This document shows positions 1-8,402 of a stretch of 64,000 nucleotides of DNA, one piece after another. The notes under the pieces are model-generated. The model searched no databases. It had not been told where the DNA came from and saw only the letters and a program-made list of their open reading frames with translations. The first letter of the stretch is position 1. The number at the start of each line of letters is the position of its first letter. Both the position numbers and the translations under genes were made by a program. This DNA comes from Flavobacterium sp. ENC (GTDB lineage: Bacteria > Bacteroidota > Bacteroidia > Flavobacteriales > Flavobacteriaceae): contig NZ_JAJMOY010000013.1 of the NCBI RefSeq assembly GCF_020991415.1, positions 1 through 64,000 of the forward strand, given 5' to 3'.

Positions 1-309
1 AAGGTATAAGCGCTGTTGCCAGATTTCTGACTGGTCTGTTTTTAATTCTTTTATCGGGATCACAATCGTTTCAGTCCCGTCTTCAGCTTGTTTCACGATC
101 GCCCCGGGCCAATCGTAAATGAGATTCTGGAGATACACATAATTATCGCCCTTTCCTTCATACTCTTTAAACCATTCTTTGGCAGCCTGGACTTTTGTCC
201 CCTCTGGAACTCCTGCTGCTTCGTACTCCTGCTGACAGCGTGTAAAAAAAACAGCAATCAGCACAGCAGTAATTATAGCTGCTGCTCTCTTAAAATTTTC
301 TTTCATCAT
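1..309 (-). CDS. Putative lipoprotein, cut by the left window edge
   Basis: An open frame on the minus strand starts at the ATG ATG pair at 309-304 and stays open to base 1, so only the first 103 residues are visible. The N terminus is a positively charged and hydrophobic export signal ending in FFTRC, with Cys25 as the likely lipidated residue; Arg just before the Cys departs from the usual lipobox. The mature part is polar and contains KEWFKEYEGKGDNYVYLQN and a DWPGAIV stretch. I do not recognise the family. The remainder lies outside the window, so full length and function cannot be judged. The gene is divergent from the secreted protein at 688. Confidence 0.75.
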   Translation of the reverse strand, partial: MMKENFKRAAAIITAVLIAVFFTRCQQEYEAAGVPEGTKVQAAKEWFKEYEGKGDNYVYLQNLIYDWPGAIVKQAEDGTETIVIPIKELKTDQSEIWQQRLYL

Positions 310-601
310 GTAATTCTTTTAGTTTATTATTTTGATCTTTTCTGAACAAAAAACACAGTATTAAGCTGCTGCAGCTAAGACTTAAAACAGGTTCTTTTTA
401 TAAAGTAAAACAATAATTTTGTAGTCCGGAAAACCGATTTATAACTGTAGGGTTTTAATTGATATTCGTAGTTAAATGATGTGATTCAGCCAAAATCCGG
501 ATGGGATTTCAATGAAAAAACTGTAAGACTGCCTTCTACTTTCCTGTGCTTTTTCAGGTTTTTATCAATTGTTAATCTTTCAAAAATTAAGAAGTAAACA
601 C

Positions 602-631
602 ACCAACTATTAGTTGGTTTTCATAGATTTG
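602..631 (+). promoter_or_regulatory. Candidate promoter with a 17-bp palindrome (possible operator)
   Basis: TAGATTTG at 624-631 matches the Bacteroidetes -7 consensus TAnnTTTG and lies 56 bases before the start of the secreted protein at 688. Just upstream, 602-618 is a perfect palindrome (8-base arms ACCAACTA / TAGTTGGT around one base), sitting where a repressor could block the polymerase. No clear -33 TTG is seen. The rest of the 310-687 spacer is AT-rich and shows no gene. Confidence 0.4.
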
Positions 632-687
632 TAAAATCTATTTTTTCCGAAAATCATCAGGGAAAAAAAACATAAAATCTTAGGCCG

Positions 688-1374
688 ATGAAAGCTGTTA
701 TTTTAACATTTTTATTTTTAATATTTTCCTCAACTTGTTACTCCCAACTGAGTTCTGACAAAATATTCGAAAGCTTTAAACAGGGAGAGCGCACCAACTG
801 TTCGTCGATTGCTTTTATTAAGGCGGCCCTGAATATTTATGGACTGGATAATCTTTATACAGCAGAAAAAACGGCAGATAGTCTCTTTTATATCCGATTA
901 AAAAACAATGCTTCATTTCAGTTGAAAAAGGAGGAACTGGAGAAAGCTAAATTTTCTGCGGGTTTTGTATTTATCAAAACCAATGAAGAAAGCAAAAGAA
1001 TAAAAGACTACGCCGTACTAACCTATGCCGTAATGGCGAAATACAAACAAATTATCGACAGGGAGTCGACTTTTGATAAAGCTTTAGAGGATCTGGAAGA
1101 TGGTGAAGTATACACCCCGACTATTTATAAATATTTAGGTTTCGAAAAAGACAAACAAATAGTACCCTTAAAAAGACTCTCCGGAAGCGAGTATTGTGGT
1201 GTTGTGGCCTGGTCTACTGCACATGCCGTTTTTGTGTGCGAGGAATATATGGACTATTATGGCAACAAAAAAAATATCTGGGGTAAATATCCCGGACGTT
1301 TCAGAATCATCAATACCGAACCGCTGCCAAAAATTTCGGAAAAAACAGATAACGCAGATAATTCAGATTTGTAA
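688..1374 (+). CDS. Secreted protein of unknown function, possible papain-like fold
   Basis: A 228-residue protein with a signal peptide (about residues 1-19, ending CYSQ) and no membrane segment afterwards, so probably periplasmic or secreted. I do not recognise a named family. Two features hint at a papain-like cysteine peptidase or transglutaminase fold: Cys38 at the start of a predicted helix (RTNCSSIAFIKAAL) and His179 in a hydrophobic strand (TAHAVFV), followed by Asp189 and an RFRIIN strand with Asn near 209. This is inference from residue pattern only. Spacing to the next gene is 45 bases on the same strand, so co-transcription with the DUF3754 gene is likely. A TAnnTTTG promoter lies at 624-631. 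Confidence 0.65.
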   Translation: MKAVILTFLFLIFSSTCYSQLSSDKIFESFKQGERTNCSSIAFIKAALNIYGLDNLYTAEKTADSLFYIRLKNNASFQLKKEELEKAKFSAGFVFIKTNEESKRIKDYAVLTYAVMAKYKQIIDRESTFDKALEDLEDGEVYTPTIYKYLGFEKDKQIVPLKRLSGSEYCGVVAWSTAHAVFVCEEYMDYYGNKKNIWGKYPGRFRIINTEPLPKISEKTDNADNSDL

Positions 1375-1419
1375 TTCTTATTTGAAAACGCAGCCCATCC
1401 ATTAAAGTCCCCAACTGAT

Positions 1420-2649
1420 ATGACACGAGAAAATTATATTCCCTTTAATAAGGAATTCTTACTCGAACAACAAATAGCTACGTTCTCTGAAGATAAAAAA
1501 AAGGTTGATGATTTTAAAAAGCTTTTCGACATCGTTGAACATTACTTTCATTACGAGGCTTTTAACCTGAACCGGAACCTGAAGCAGCATTATGCCTTAT
1601 TCGATCCTGACCTGAGTCCGAAGGAACGTGAAGGATTTATTGGTAAAAGTGACTTTTCAGTTTTTAAGGAGACCCTTCTTACGGTTTTAAAACACGGAAA
1701 CTATACCCGCATCGATCAGGAAACTTTAGACAGGGCTTTTAAGGAATCTGATTTAATAGGCCTGAATCTTTCTATCGATTTTAATGCTTTCAAAGATTAT
1801 GAATTGTACGTTCGCGGACATCATAAAGCGAAAGAAACGGTTAAGAAATTTATTTTCTGGAAAAAGGAAATAGAAGTCGAATACTATGACCGTGTGATGA
1901 TCTACCTGAATTATAACGAAGCCGATTATCTAAAAGAGAACAAGGTCAAATTAGGAAAAATGCCTATTGATCCGGGGTCTATCGGATTGAAGATTTTTAA
2001 ACGGGTTCCTAAAAATGATCTTGAAACGATATTTCCAAATGCCATTCCGAGAATGTCCACCAGAGATAAGTTATTTTTCTGGGTGCCGGGAATCGGGGGC
2101 GGAATCTCTTTATTGAGTACCACGGTAATTCCGGCTTTAATTGGCATGTACGCGGCATATCAGTCCGGAGAAGCGATTGATTTACTAAACAGTAAAGCTT
2201 CGCTAAATCAGGGTTTAATTGCGTTGGGAATCTTGTCTGCCTACTTGTTCCGCCAGTACAGCAACTTTATCAATAAAAAAATCAAATATGGAAAAATGCT
2301 TTCCGACAGTCTTTACTTTAAGAATCTCGGAAACAACAGCGGCGCTTTCTATTCGCTCTTAAATTCATCTGAAGAAGAAGTACTAAAAGAAACGATACTG
2401 GCGTATGCTTTTTTAGACCGCAGTCCGAATCCGATCACTGCGGAAGAACTCGATGATCAGATTGAATCCTGGTTTATGACGAAGTTTCAGACCAACCTTG
2501 ATTTTGATGTAAAAGATGCTTTAGACAAACTAAAAAACATTGGTCTGGGCATAGAAACAAACGGTAAATGGGAAGTAATTGCCCTGGATAAAGCCCTCGT
2601 GAAAATTGATGAATTGTGGGATACGGTTTTTGAGTATAATCAGAAATAA
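1420..2649 (+). CDS. DUF3754 / TMEM143-family membrane protein
   Basis: A 409-residue protein with the architecture of the DUF3754 (TMEM143) family: a soluble N-terminal part carrying DYELYVRG at 126-133 and a KKEIEVEYYDRVMIYL strand region, then two membrane segments at about 219-247 (WVPGIGGGISLLS) and 262-278, then the SDSLYFKNLGNNSG motif near 295-308 and a helical C-terminal domain. The family is found in bacteria and mitochondria and has no established biochemical role. It follows the secreted protein by 45 bases and ends at a bidirectional terminator at 2690-2725. The family call is from motif memory; the function is unknown. Confidence 0.8.
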   Translation: MTRENYIPFNKEFLLEQQIATFSEDKKKVDDFKKLFDIVEHYFHYEAFNLNRNLKQHYALFDPDLSPKEREGFIGKSDFSVFKETLLTVLKHGNYTRIDQETLDRAFKESDLIGLNLSIDFNAFKDYELYVRGHHKAKETVKKFIFWKKEIEVEYYDRVMIYLNYNEADYLKENKVKLGKMPIDPGSIGLKIFKRVPKNDLETIFPNAIPRMSTRDKLFFWVPGIGGGISLLSTTVIPALIGMYAAYQSGEAIDLLNSKASLNQGLIALGILSAYLFRQYSNFINKKIKYGKMLSDSLYFKNLGNNSGAFYSLLNSSEEEVLKETILAYAFLDRSPNPITAEELDDQIESWFMTKFQTNLDFDVKDALDKLKNIGLGIETNGKWEVIALDKALVKIDELWDTVFEYNQK

Positions 2650-2689
2650 GAGTTTAATGAAAAGCTTTAGATAAACCAAATTATATAAA

Positions 2690-2725
2690 AACAAAAAAGA
2701 GGACTATTAGATCCTCTTTTTTGTT
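2690..2725. terminator. Bidirectional rho-independent terminator
   Basis: A perfect stem (AACAAAAAAGAGGA with its complement) around an 8-base loop, with A/T tracts on both sides. It separates the convergent DUF3754 and DUF4494 genes and can serve both. Confidence 0.8.
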
Positions 2726-2740
2726 GTATAATCTTGTAAA

Positions 2741-3295
2741 TTATTCGTTTTCAACCTCAATAAGGTCTTCTACCGTTTCTCCCATGTCACCCACGGCAAC
2801 CAGTTCAGGTTTTGAAGCTTTCAGGGCATTGAACCTTTCCAGTTGTTCCAATTCTCCTTCTTCACCACTGAAATACGGGAAAACATCCATAATCGGCGAT
2901 TCTGAAATAGCAGGGATAGTGTAATCTCCCATGGTGTTTTTCATTACCGTAATGGTATTATCATAGGCTTCTTTTACATCGTTGGCCTGAACCAAAAGAT
3001 ACATATTGGTTTTTCTTTCTTTACCGCTTTCTTCATCATAAGCCATTAAAGTAACTTTGGACTTAAACCAGCGATCGGCATTTTCAAACGGATGGATCTC
3101 GGCGTAATTCGCCACTTTTATATTGGTGATTTTAAATTCTTCACTCACATACGCCCCCATTTCTTCATTGATTCTGCTTTCTGCTTCTGTATAAGACACA
3201 GCATCTACCAAATACGGTTCTGTAGTAACTTTTTGTCCTCCAGTCTCATCGGTCTTTCTATATTTTACTTTGCATTCGTACCAAATTGCGCTCAT
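2741..3295 (-). CDS. DUF4494 domain-containing protein
   Basis: A 184-residue soluble protein whose opening, MSAIWYECKVKYRK followed by an acidic and threonine-rich stretch and YLVDAVSYTEAE, is what I know from the Bacteroidetes DUF4494 family. There is no signal peptide or membrane segment, so it should be cytoplasmic. The C terminus is acidic. The family is nearly universal in Bacteroidetes but has no assigned function. The gene stands alone: a promoter candidate precedes it at 3318-3352 and a terminator follows at 2690-2725. Confidence 0.85.
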   Translation of the reverse strand: MSAIWYECKVKYRKTDETGGQKVTTEPYLVDAVSYTEAESRINEEMGAYVSEEFKITNIKVANYAEIHPFENADRWFKSKVTLMAYDEESGKERKTNMYLLVQANDVKEAYDNTITVMKNTMGDYTIPAISESPIMDVFPYFSGEEGELEQLERFNALKASKPELVAVGDMGETVEDLIEVENE

Positions 3296-3317
3296 TTCTT
3301 CTGTTTTTTAAGGTTGC

Positions 3318-3352
3318 CAAAGATAGATTTTAACGGGCATAAAATCGACAAA
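3318..3352 (-). promoter_or_regulatory. Promoter of the DUF4494 gene (TTTG-N23-TATCTTTG)
   Basis: On the minus strand TATCTTTG (3325-3318) matches TAnnTTTG, and TTTG (3352-3349) lies 23 bases upstream, close to the Bacteroidetes -33/-7 layout. It sits 23 bases before the ATG. Confidence 0.5.
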
Positions 3353-3443
3353 TCCCAAAATAGATATTCACAATTTCGAATGAATTTAAGGATACATCAC
3401 TCTTTGTTTTGTAACTCCTTATCTTTCAAACAGAAGCATTTTG

Positions 3444-3782
3444 TTACAGGGCCAAAACAATTAAAACCCTTCCGACCAGGTTAATAACCGAGGTGGTTAA
3501 AGCAAGGATTTCATTTACATTATTGAGTTTTTTCAGACTTCTGGCCAAATTATCAGCTTCTTCTTTTGTTGCAGTGGTGAGCTGGGTATAACGGGGATTG
3601 TTTTGGTCCAGTTCCCTTTTCAGAATTTCAAAATACGCATCCCGGAGCGCATCGTATTCTTCTACCAGTTTATCGAGTGCGGGTTCTCCTCCTTCCGTAA
3701 AGGCATCCTGCAAGAGCTGTGTCCTTCTGTTATTAAACTGGCTAATCGCTTCTGATAATGATTTTTTTAATTCTTCCTGCAT
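3444..3782 (-). CDS. Small helical protein of unknown function
   Basis: A 112-residue protein that is charged and helical over most of its length (MQEELKKSLSEAISQFNNRR at the start) and ends in a short hydrophobic stretch (about residues 93-112, LALTTSVINLVGRVLIVLAL) that could insert in a membrane as a tail anchor. I do not recognise the family. Its start codon lies one base after the stop codon of the lipoprotein gene upstream (3784-4653), so the two are almost certainly one operon and may act together at the envelope. Function unknown. Confidence 0.65.
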   Translation of the reverse strand: MQEELKKSLSEAISQFNNRRTQLLQDAFTEGGEPALDKLVEEYDALRDAYFEILKRELDQNNPRYTQLTTATKEEADNLARSLKKLNNVNEILALTTSVINLVGRVLIVLAL

Positions 3783-3783
3783 T

Positions 3784-4653
3784 TTACTTGTCTTTTAGAA
3801 GTTCTTCGATTTTGTTTAAGGATGAAATAACAGCGCTGATATCTGTGCTTTGTCTGGCAATTTCAGCATGCGCTTTGGTCAGTTCCTGAAGTGCCTGACC
3901 AAAGGCATCCAGTTGTTTTTTCAAATCATTTTTCTGTTTCATGATATCATCCCTGTTCTGCAGTCTGTACATCAGAATTATGGTGGCGCTGTCACTGTAA
4001 GGCCCGGAATTGCTTTGAGAAATTTTACTGACGTCATACCGTTTGGAATCAACGGTATTGAGCCCTTCAGCATAGGAATTGTAAATCAGATCGATATAGT
4101 CATTCCAGGTTGGTTTATCGGCATTCCACAACTCCAAATACACTTCGGAAAGGACATACAATATTTCATTGTTTTTTTTCACTTCTTTTGCCTGAACGGC
4201 TTCTCCAGCCATTTTCAAAACATTAGGCAGTTTTGTTTTGACATCCGAAGGTAAGTCCGGCATTTTTTCGATCGCATCATAGCTATCCTGCAGGGCGGTC
4301 ATCGCCTCTTTTGTTTTGTCCGAATACTTAGGGTCTGTTAAAAGCGAAAATGCTTTGTAAACCTCAAATAAATTTTGATAAGCCTGTATTCTTGGCTGTA
4401 ATTGTCTGGAGAAATCAGGGGCTTTAGTGTCCGGTAATGCCATTGTGGAAGGACTAGGATGGGTAAGCACTTTTACCTCGTCCTGCTGCGATTTATCGAT
4501 AGCGGACTGCTCTGATAACGTTGCATAAATACCCTGTGCTTTTTGTGAGACATCCATACCTTTTGCGGCGGTTGCATTTCCTAATTCAATAATTTTGGAG
4601 GAAGAACAGGAGGTTAGAAATAGTACTAACAGGATAATGAGACTTTGTTTCAT
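3784..4653 (-). CDS. Lipoprotein of unknown function, helical
   Basis: A 289-residue protein with a clear lipoprotein signal: hydrophobic residues 3-13 then LTSC with Cys16 as the lipid attachment site, followed by SSSK. The mature chain is polar and almost entirely helical, including a C-terminal coiled-coil-like stretch (KKQLDAFGQALQELTKAHAE) and a DISAVISSLNKIEELLKDK end. I do not recognise a family. It is the first gene of a two-gene minus-strand operon with the 112-residue helical protein, separated by one base. Probably an envelope protein facing the periplasm; no enzymatic motif is visible. Confidence 0.7.
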   Translation of the reverse strand: MKQSLIILLVLFLTSCSSSKIIELGNATAAKGMDVSQKAQGIYATLSEQSAIDKSQQDEVKVLTHPSPSTMALPDTKAPDFSRQLQPRIQAYQNLFEVYKAFSLLTDPKYSDKTKEAMTALQDSYDAIEKMPDLPSDVKTKLPNVLKMAGEAVQAKEVKKNNEILYVLSEVYLELWNADKPTWNDYIDLIYNSYAEGLNTVDSKRYDVSKISQSNSGPYSDSATIILMYRLQNRDDIMKQKNDLKKQLDAFGQALQELTKAHAEIARQSTDISAVISSLNKIEELLKDK

Positions 4654-4878
4654 TCTTTTTTGTTTTTGGGGGTGGAGTACTGTTTTACAGCACTTTACTA
4701 GGGAGGAATAAAATTACAAAAAAAGATTTCACCTTTTAAAATAAATCATGCTGATTCTTTGTCTTATGATTTTTTTTTTAATATCAGGACAGCCAACAGG
4801 TTTGCGTCAAATTTGTATTCGGAATTGCAGCTGTATAGTTTTTAATCCTTTGTAATGTTAAGAATGCAAAATATTCAA

Positions 4879-4886
4879 TAGCTTTG
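4879..4886 (+). promoter_or_regulatory. -7 promoter element of the DUF962 gene
   Basis: TAGCTTTG matches TAnnTTTG and lies 22 bases before the ATG at 4909. A TTTG at 4849-4852 may be the -33 element, though 26 bases of spacing is slightly long. Confidence 0.45.
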
Positions 4887-4908
4887 TTAGATACCTAAAT
4901 CCAAAAAT

Positions 4909-5376
4909 ATGAGAACATTAGAGCAATGGTTTGAAGAATATGCAGTAAGTCATCAGAATCCAAAAAACAAAGCGATTCATTATGTCTGTGTTCCGGCGAT
5001 TTACTTTTCGATTGTTGGTTTATTAATGAGTATTCCGAGTGGTATTATTGCTGCTACTCTGCAATTGAATGCCCCCGTTATAGAAAACTGGGCTGTTGTG
5101 GTGCTGCTTTTTGTACTTATTTTTTACATTCGGTTATCGGTTGCCATGGCGATCAAAATTGCTGTTTTTTCTGCGATCTGTCTGGTGGTGAATTATTATA
5201 TCGGACAGGTTTTACCTTTGTGGGCCTTTTCCATCGGTGTGTTTGTAATTGCCTGGATCGGTCAATTCTACGGCCATAATATTGAGGGTAAAAAACCTTC
5301 TTTCCTGAAAGATCTTCAGTTTTTAATGATTGGTCCTGCCTGGGTGGTCGAAAATTTGTTTTCCCGAAAAGGATAA
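4909..5376 (+). CDS. DUF962 / Mpo1-like membrane protein
   Basis: A 155-residue membrane protein of the Mpo1-like (DUF962, YGL010w) family. It shows the family's N-terminal LEQWFEEYAVSHQNPKNKAIH followed by CVPAIYFS, a run of about four hydrophobic segments, and the C-terminal GHNIEGKKPSFLKDL with GPAWVVE. In yeast, Mpo1 is an Fe(II)-dependent dioxygenase acting on 2-hydroxy fatty acids; the conserved His residues (in SHQNP, AIH and YGHN) are the likely metal ligands. The bacterial role is not established. The gene has its own promoter candidate and is followed by a structured RNA-like spacer at 5431-5508. Confidence 0.85.
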   Translation: MRTLEQWFEEYAVSHQNPKNKAIHYVCVPAIYFSIVGLLMSIPSGIIAATLQLNAPVIENWAVVVLLFVLIFYIRLSVAMAIKIAVFSAICLVVNYYIGQVLPLWAFSIGVFVIAWIGQFYGHNIEGKKPSFLKDLQFLMIGPAWVVENLFSRKG

Positions 5377-5430
5377 TTCCATTGATTCGATATATTCTTT
5401 TTAGACAATGGTCTAATGATACGATGATGC

Positions 5431-5508
5431 CCCAGCCCGGACAGGAACGGCATCCTTTTGTGGCGGGGTTCGCCGCAAAAGATACAGTGGATGGCCGGAA
5501 TTGGCTCC
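5431..5508 (+). ncRNA. Structured RNA element, possibly the Flavo-1 motif
   Basis: This G+C-rich block stands out from its AT-rich surroundings. It contains a hairpin, CTTTTGTGGCG paired with CGCCGCAAAAG (one G-U pair), inside outer pairings between AGCCCGG (5434-5440) and CCGG...GGCT, and CATCC with GGATG. The arrangement resembles what I remember of the Rfam Flavo-1 RNA of Flavobacteria, a family of unknown function. Both the strand and the assignment are tentative; a covariance-model search would decide. Confidence 0.45.
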
Positions 5509-5545
5509 TAAAAAAAATGGAGGCAAAAAATTTCTTCTTTGCCTC
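5509..5545 (-). terminator. Terminator of the acyltransferase gene
   Basis: On the minus strand GAGGCAAA pairs with TTTGCCTC around about ten bases and is followed by CATTTTTTTT, just after the acyltransferase stop codon at 5563. Confidence 0.65.
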
Positions 5546-5562
5546 TGTGATATGATGCGCTC

Positions 5563-6705
5563 TCAAAGGATTTTTTTAATTCCCGGAATTCGCAAAAGCA
5601 ACGCTCCGAGGATATAACTTGCTATCACTATTATGGGTGCCATGATGATAAATTTAAAGGCCGGATCAATTTGCCAATTTCTGATCATTAACGTTAAGCC
5701 TACAATGACCAGCGGATGGAAGATGTACACGACAAAATTACTGCGTGACAATTGAGTGCGTAACGCAGAAGTCTGGTTCCAGCTTTTTCTCGCTTTTACA
5801 AGAAATACGGTTATAATCGAAAGTCCGATGCATTGTTCCCACACCGCATATAGCAACGACTGCCAGTGAAATCCTCCGGAATACCATGAAACAGGCATGT
5901 CTAATTTTGCACGGATCAGAAAAAATACCGGAAAGAAAAACAGGAATACCACTATTGCTATTTTCAGGCGTCTTCCGGTCTGTGCTGTAAGCTGGTCCAG
6001 CCAATTGTTTCGGGCTGCCAGTATACCGATTATAAACAAGGAAATGTATTGTGTAAAATGTCCTAATTGAAAACCGACCGGTTCCAGAACCCAGCCCACC
6101 GGAAATACGATCCTTACCATAAAACTAATTACCCCTGTCACAACGGCAAATGCCAGTATCTGAAATGTTCCGGGTGCCGGAATTGCTTTTTTAGAACCGG
6201 TTTTGATGAATTTCTGCACGAAGACATACATCATGGTAAAAACCAACAATGCCGCTACGAACCACATGACCCCAAAATCGATCCAGCTGTCGTATCCCGA
6301 AAGATATTGCAGAAAGGTAATGTGATGTCCTTTTGCGAAATAATACACCAGATAGCTCACTATTGGAGAAAGTACAAAAGAATAAAATACTAACGGAATC
6401 CCCAGCCTTACCAAACGGTCTGTAATGAATTTAAAGGCACCTTTTTTCAGATAGGATGATTCGGTAAAATAAGCGGCCAGCAGAAAGAAAAAACCCATAA
6501 AAAAGGACTGGTTGATACTCACAAACATAGTCATTGGAACAAGTGCTGCAAAACAGCTTGTTTTCTGAACCCAATACCAGCCGCCAGAACCTCCGTAGGT
6601 AATAACGGTATGATGAAGAATGACTAATACCGTCAGTATTATTCTAATAGTGTCGATGTAAACTAATTTTTTTGATGAACCGGAAGTCGAAATTGCTGAT
6701 GACAT
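5563..6705 (-). CDS. Acyltransferase 3 family integral membrane protein
   Basis: A 380-residue polytopic membrane protein with about ten hydrophobic segments and the family's N-terminal signature, a cytoplasmic YIDTIRIILTVLVILHH start in which the RxxA/I-type Arg and the HH pair are characteristic of the acyltransferase 3 (OafA/WecH-like) family. Members transfer acetyl or other acyl groups to sugars of surface polysaccharides, lipids or peptidoglycan. The substrate cannot be read from sequence. No glycan gene cluster is nearby, so the target is unknown. The gene has its own terminator at 5509-5545 and lies 124 bases downstream of the LytTR regulator on the same strand. Confidence 0.85.
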   Translation of the reverse strand: MSSAISTSGSSKKLVYIDTIRIILTVLVILHHTVITYGGSGGWYWVQKTSCFAALVPMTMFVSINQSFFMGFFFLLAAYFTESSYLKKGAFKFITDRLVRLGIPLVFYSFVLSPIVSYLVYYFAKGHHITFLQYLSGYDSWIDFGVMWFVAALLVFTMMYVFVQKFIKTGSKKAIPAPGTFQILAFAVVTGVISFMVRIVFPVGWVLEPVGFQLGHFTQYISLFIIGILAARNNWLDQLTAQTGRRLKIAIVVFLFFFPVFFLIRAKLDMPVSWYSGGFHWQSLLYAVWEQCIGLSIITVFLVKARKSWNQTSALRTQLSRSNFVVYIFHPLVIVGLTLMIRNWQIDPAFKFIIMAPIIVIASYILGALLLRIPGIKKIL

Positions 6706-6829
6706 GATGGTTTGCTTTTACAGTTATTTTTCAACCGGCTATCGGTTGACTGTCGCAAACGTACAACAAGAAAAAGGGTTGTAAGACGGGGTTGTTATCA
6801 GTAACTAGCTTTTGTGACGAACAACAAGC

Positions 6830-7738
6830 TTAAGCGATGTATCGCTGTCTGAGCTGTTGGTAACAGCTGTCGAAATTGTCAATTTGTTTTCGGGAGACCG
6901 GAATTTTCTCATTGGTATCAGCAAACGATAACAGGTAGCCCTGTGAATTTCCGGTGACTTTTTCGACCCTGAACATGTTGACCAAATAGGTTCTGTGGCA
7001 TCTGAAAAAATGTGGGTAATCCGAAATTTGCGCTTCGAATTGGGTGAGGGAAATTCTTTTTAATTCGGTTTCTATTTTGTTATCGACTGATTTTGTTAAT
7101 TCGATATAATTGCCATCTGCTTTTACAAATAACAAATCGTCCAGAGTCAAACTGAAATCATCCTGTTTTACCTGCGTATTAATAAAAACAACAGCAGGAA
7201 TTATTTTTTTGTTCTCCTCTATTTTAAGCGGCTGAAATTGCAGTACGAAGGGTGATCCTTTCTGTGATTGAAAATAGAAACTTACCACTCTGAGAAAAAA
7301 GTAAAAAAAGATTCCGGCCACCAGACAGTTCCTGATTTCTTCATACAGATAGCGCCAGGACCAATTGTCCGGATTGTTATAAATCAAATCACGCAGTAAA
7401 AAACTGGCCAGACCTGAGAGAACAAGAAAAACGCCAATATGAACATATTCCCGGAGTAAGTTCCAATTATGAAAATGGTCCTTTCCTTTTCTGAAATAAT
7501 TGACAATGGAAAAATAGAAAAAGAACAGCAACGCAGGTGAAAAAGCATGTAAACCACAGATAAAAAAGTAGTTCATTTTGTGCTCGGGTTGGTATACCCC
7601 AAATGGCGTAAACAACAAAAGAAAAAACAAAAGCGTGACAAAAACAACAACGGCACTTCTGAATACGTTTGTCGGATGAAATCGCGATGGATATTCGATC
7701 TCTTTTACTAAATGTTCGCTGTTGATGTAGAATTGCAT
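6830..7738 (-). CDS. Membrane-anchored LytTR-family transcriptional regulator
   Basis: A 302-residue protein with four hydrophobic segments in the first half (about residues 29-46, 58-80, 95-114 and 136-153) and a C-terminal LytTR DNA-binding domain (about 190-298: LLFVKADGNYIEL, a FFRCHRTYLVNM core, and ISVSRKQ-like PVSRKQIDNF). LytTR domains bind DNA through beta strands. Proteins that join a membrane sensor half directly to LytTR, without a receiver domain, are frequent in Bacteroidetes; the signal sensed is unknown. It is 28 bases downstream of a small membrane protein gene, so the two are probably one operon. The acyltransferase downstream is a candidate target or co-transcribed gene. 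Confidence 0.85.
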   Translation of the reverse strand: MQFYINSEHLVKEIEYPSRFHPTNVFRSAVVVFVTLLFFLLLFTPFGVYQPEHKMNYFFICGLHAFSPALLFFFYFSIVNYFRKGKDHFHNWNLLREYVHIGVFLVLSGLASFLLRDLIYNNPDNWSWRYLYEEIRNCLVAGIFFYFFLRVVSFYFQSQKGSPFVLQFQPLKIEENKKIIPAVVFINTQVKQDDFSLTLDDLLFVKADGNYIELTKSVDNKIETELKRISLTQFEAQISDYPHFFRCHRTYLVNMFRVEKVTGNSQGYLLSFADTNEKIPVSRKQIDNFDSCYQQLRQRYIA

Positions 7739-7766
7739 GATGTAACGTTCTTTTGGTTGCTTTGTA

Positions 7767-8174
7767 TTATCCCCTGTTTTTGATGTCGCTTAGCACTCTT
7801 TCTTCCGTTGGCCTTAATGAAATAAGATATACAATCAGTAGTATTCCGGCCAGCAGAAAATCGGGTTTCAGGAACAATATGACAAAAGCAGCCCCTTCCA
7901 GAATTGCCCAGCGTATAATGGAAGCCGTTTGGTAAATGGGTAAATTTTCCCCGGGTTTTAATTCGGGATCGACCTGTTTTAATTGTGATTTGAACATCAG
8001 ATTACTCACCAACAAAGCGATAATGGGTATTATGAGATAGATTGCAGATGAAGCATCAATAGTTGGAATTTTCAGATGTGCCATAGAAGGCTCTTCTACG
8101 AAAAAGTAAGCAATGCTGACTCCGGCGCAAATGGCAAGGTGAACAGTTTGCAGGATTTTTATTTTTTCTTTCAT
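7767..8174 (-). CDS. Small four-helix membrane protein of unknown function
   Basis: I place the start at the ATG at 8174, giving 135 residues (MKEKIKILQTVHLAI); 23 further in-frame residues upstream are not membrane-like and begin at a less plausible ATG at 8243. The protein has about four hydrophobic segments (roughly 8-24, 42-60, 87-103 and 106-122) with few charges between them, and a charged C terminus. I do not recognise the family. It is co-oriented with and 28 bases from the LytTR regulator, so it may be part of the same sensing unit, but that is only inferred from position. Confidence 0.65.
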   Translation of the reverse strand: MKEKIKILQTVHLAICAGVSIAYFFVEEPSMAHLKIPTIDASSAIYLIIPIIALLVSNLMFKSQLKQVDPELKPGENLPIYQTASIIRWAILEGAAFVILFLKPDFLLAGILLIVYLISLRPTEERVLSDIKNRG

Positions 8175-8402
8175 TGGGATTGGTTCTGTAGATTTTGTAA
8201 AACGAATATAGGAAATAAAACGAGAATTTATATAAAATGCCAATTATGGGACACTTCAGATTTAAAATTATTTAGATAGTATAGAGAAATTTGTTGTTTA
8301 ATAATTGAGTCAAAAAAAACAATTCTACTTGTAAAAATATAGTTTATATATTAGCAATTACAAAAAAGAAAAATCAACTGTAATTCATAAATTTTATAAA
8401 TT

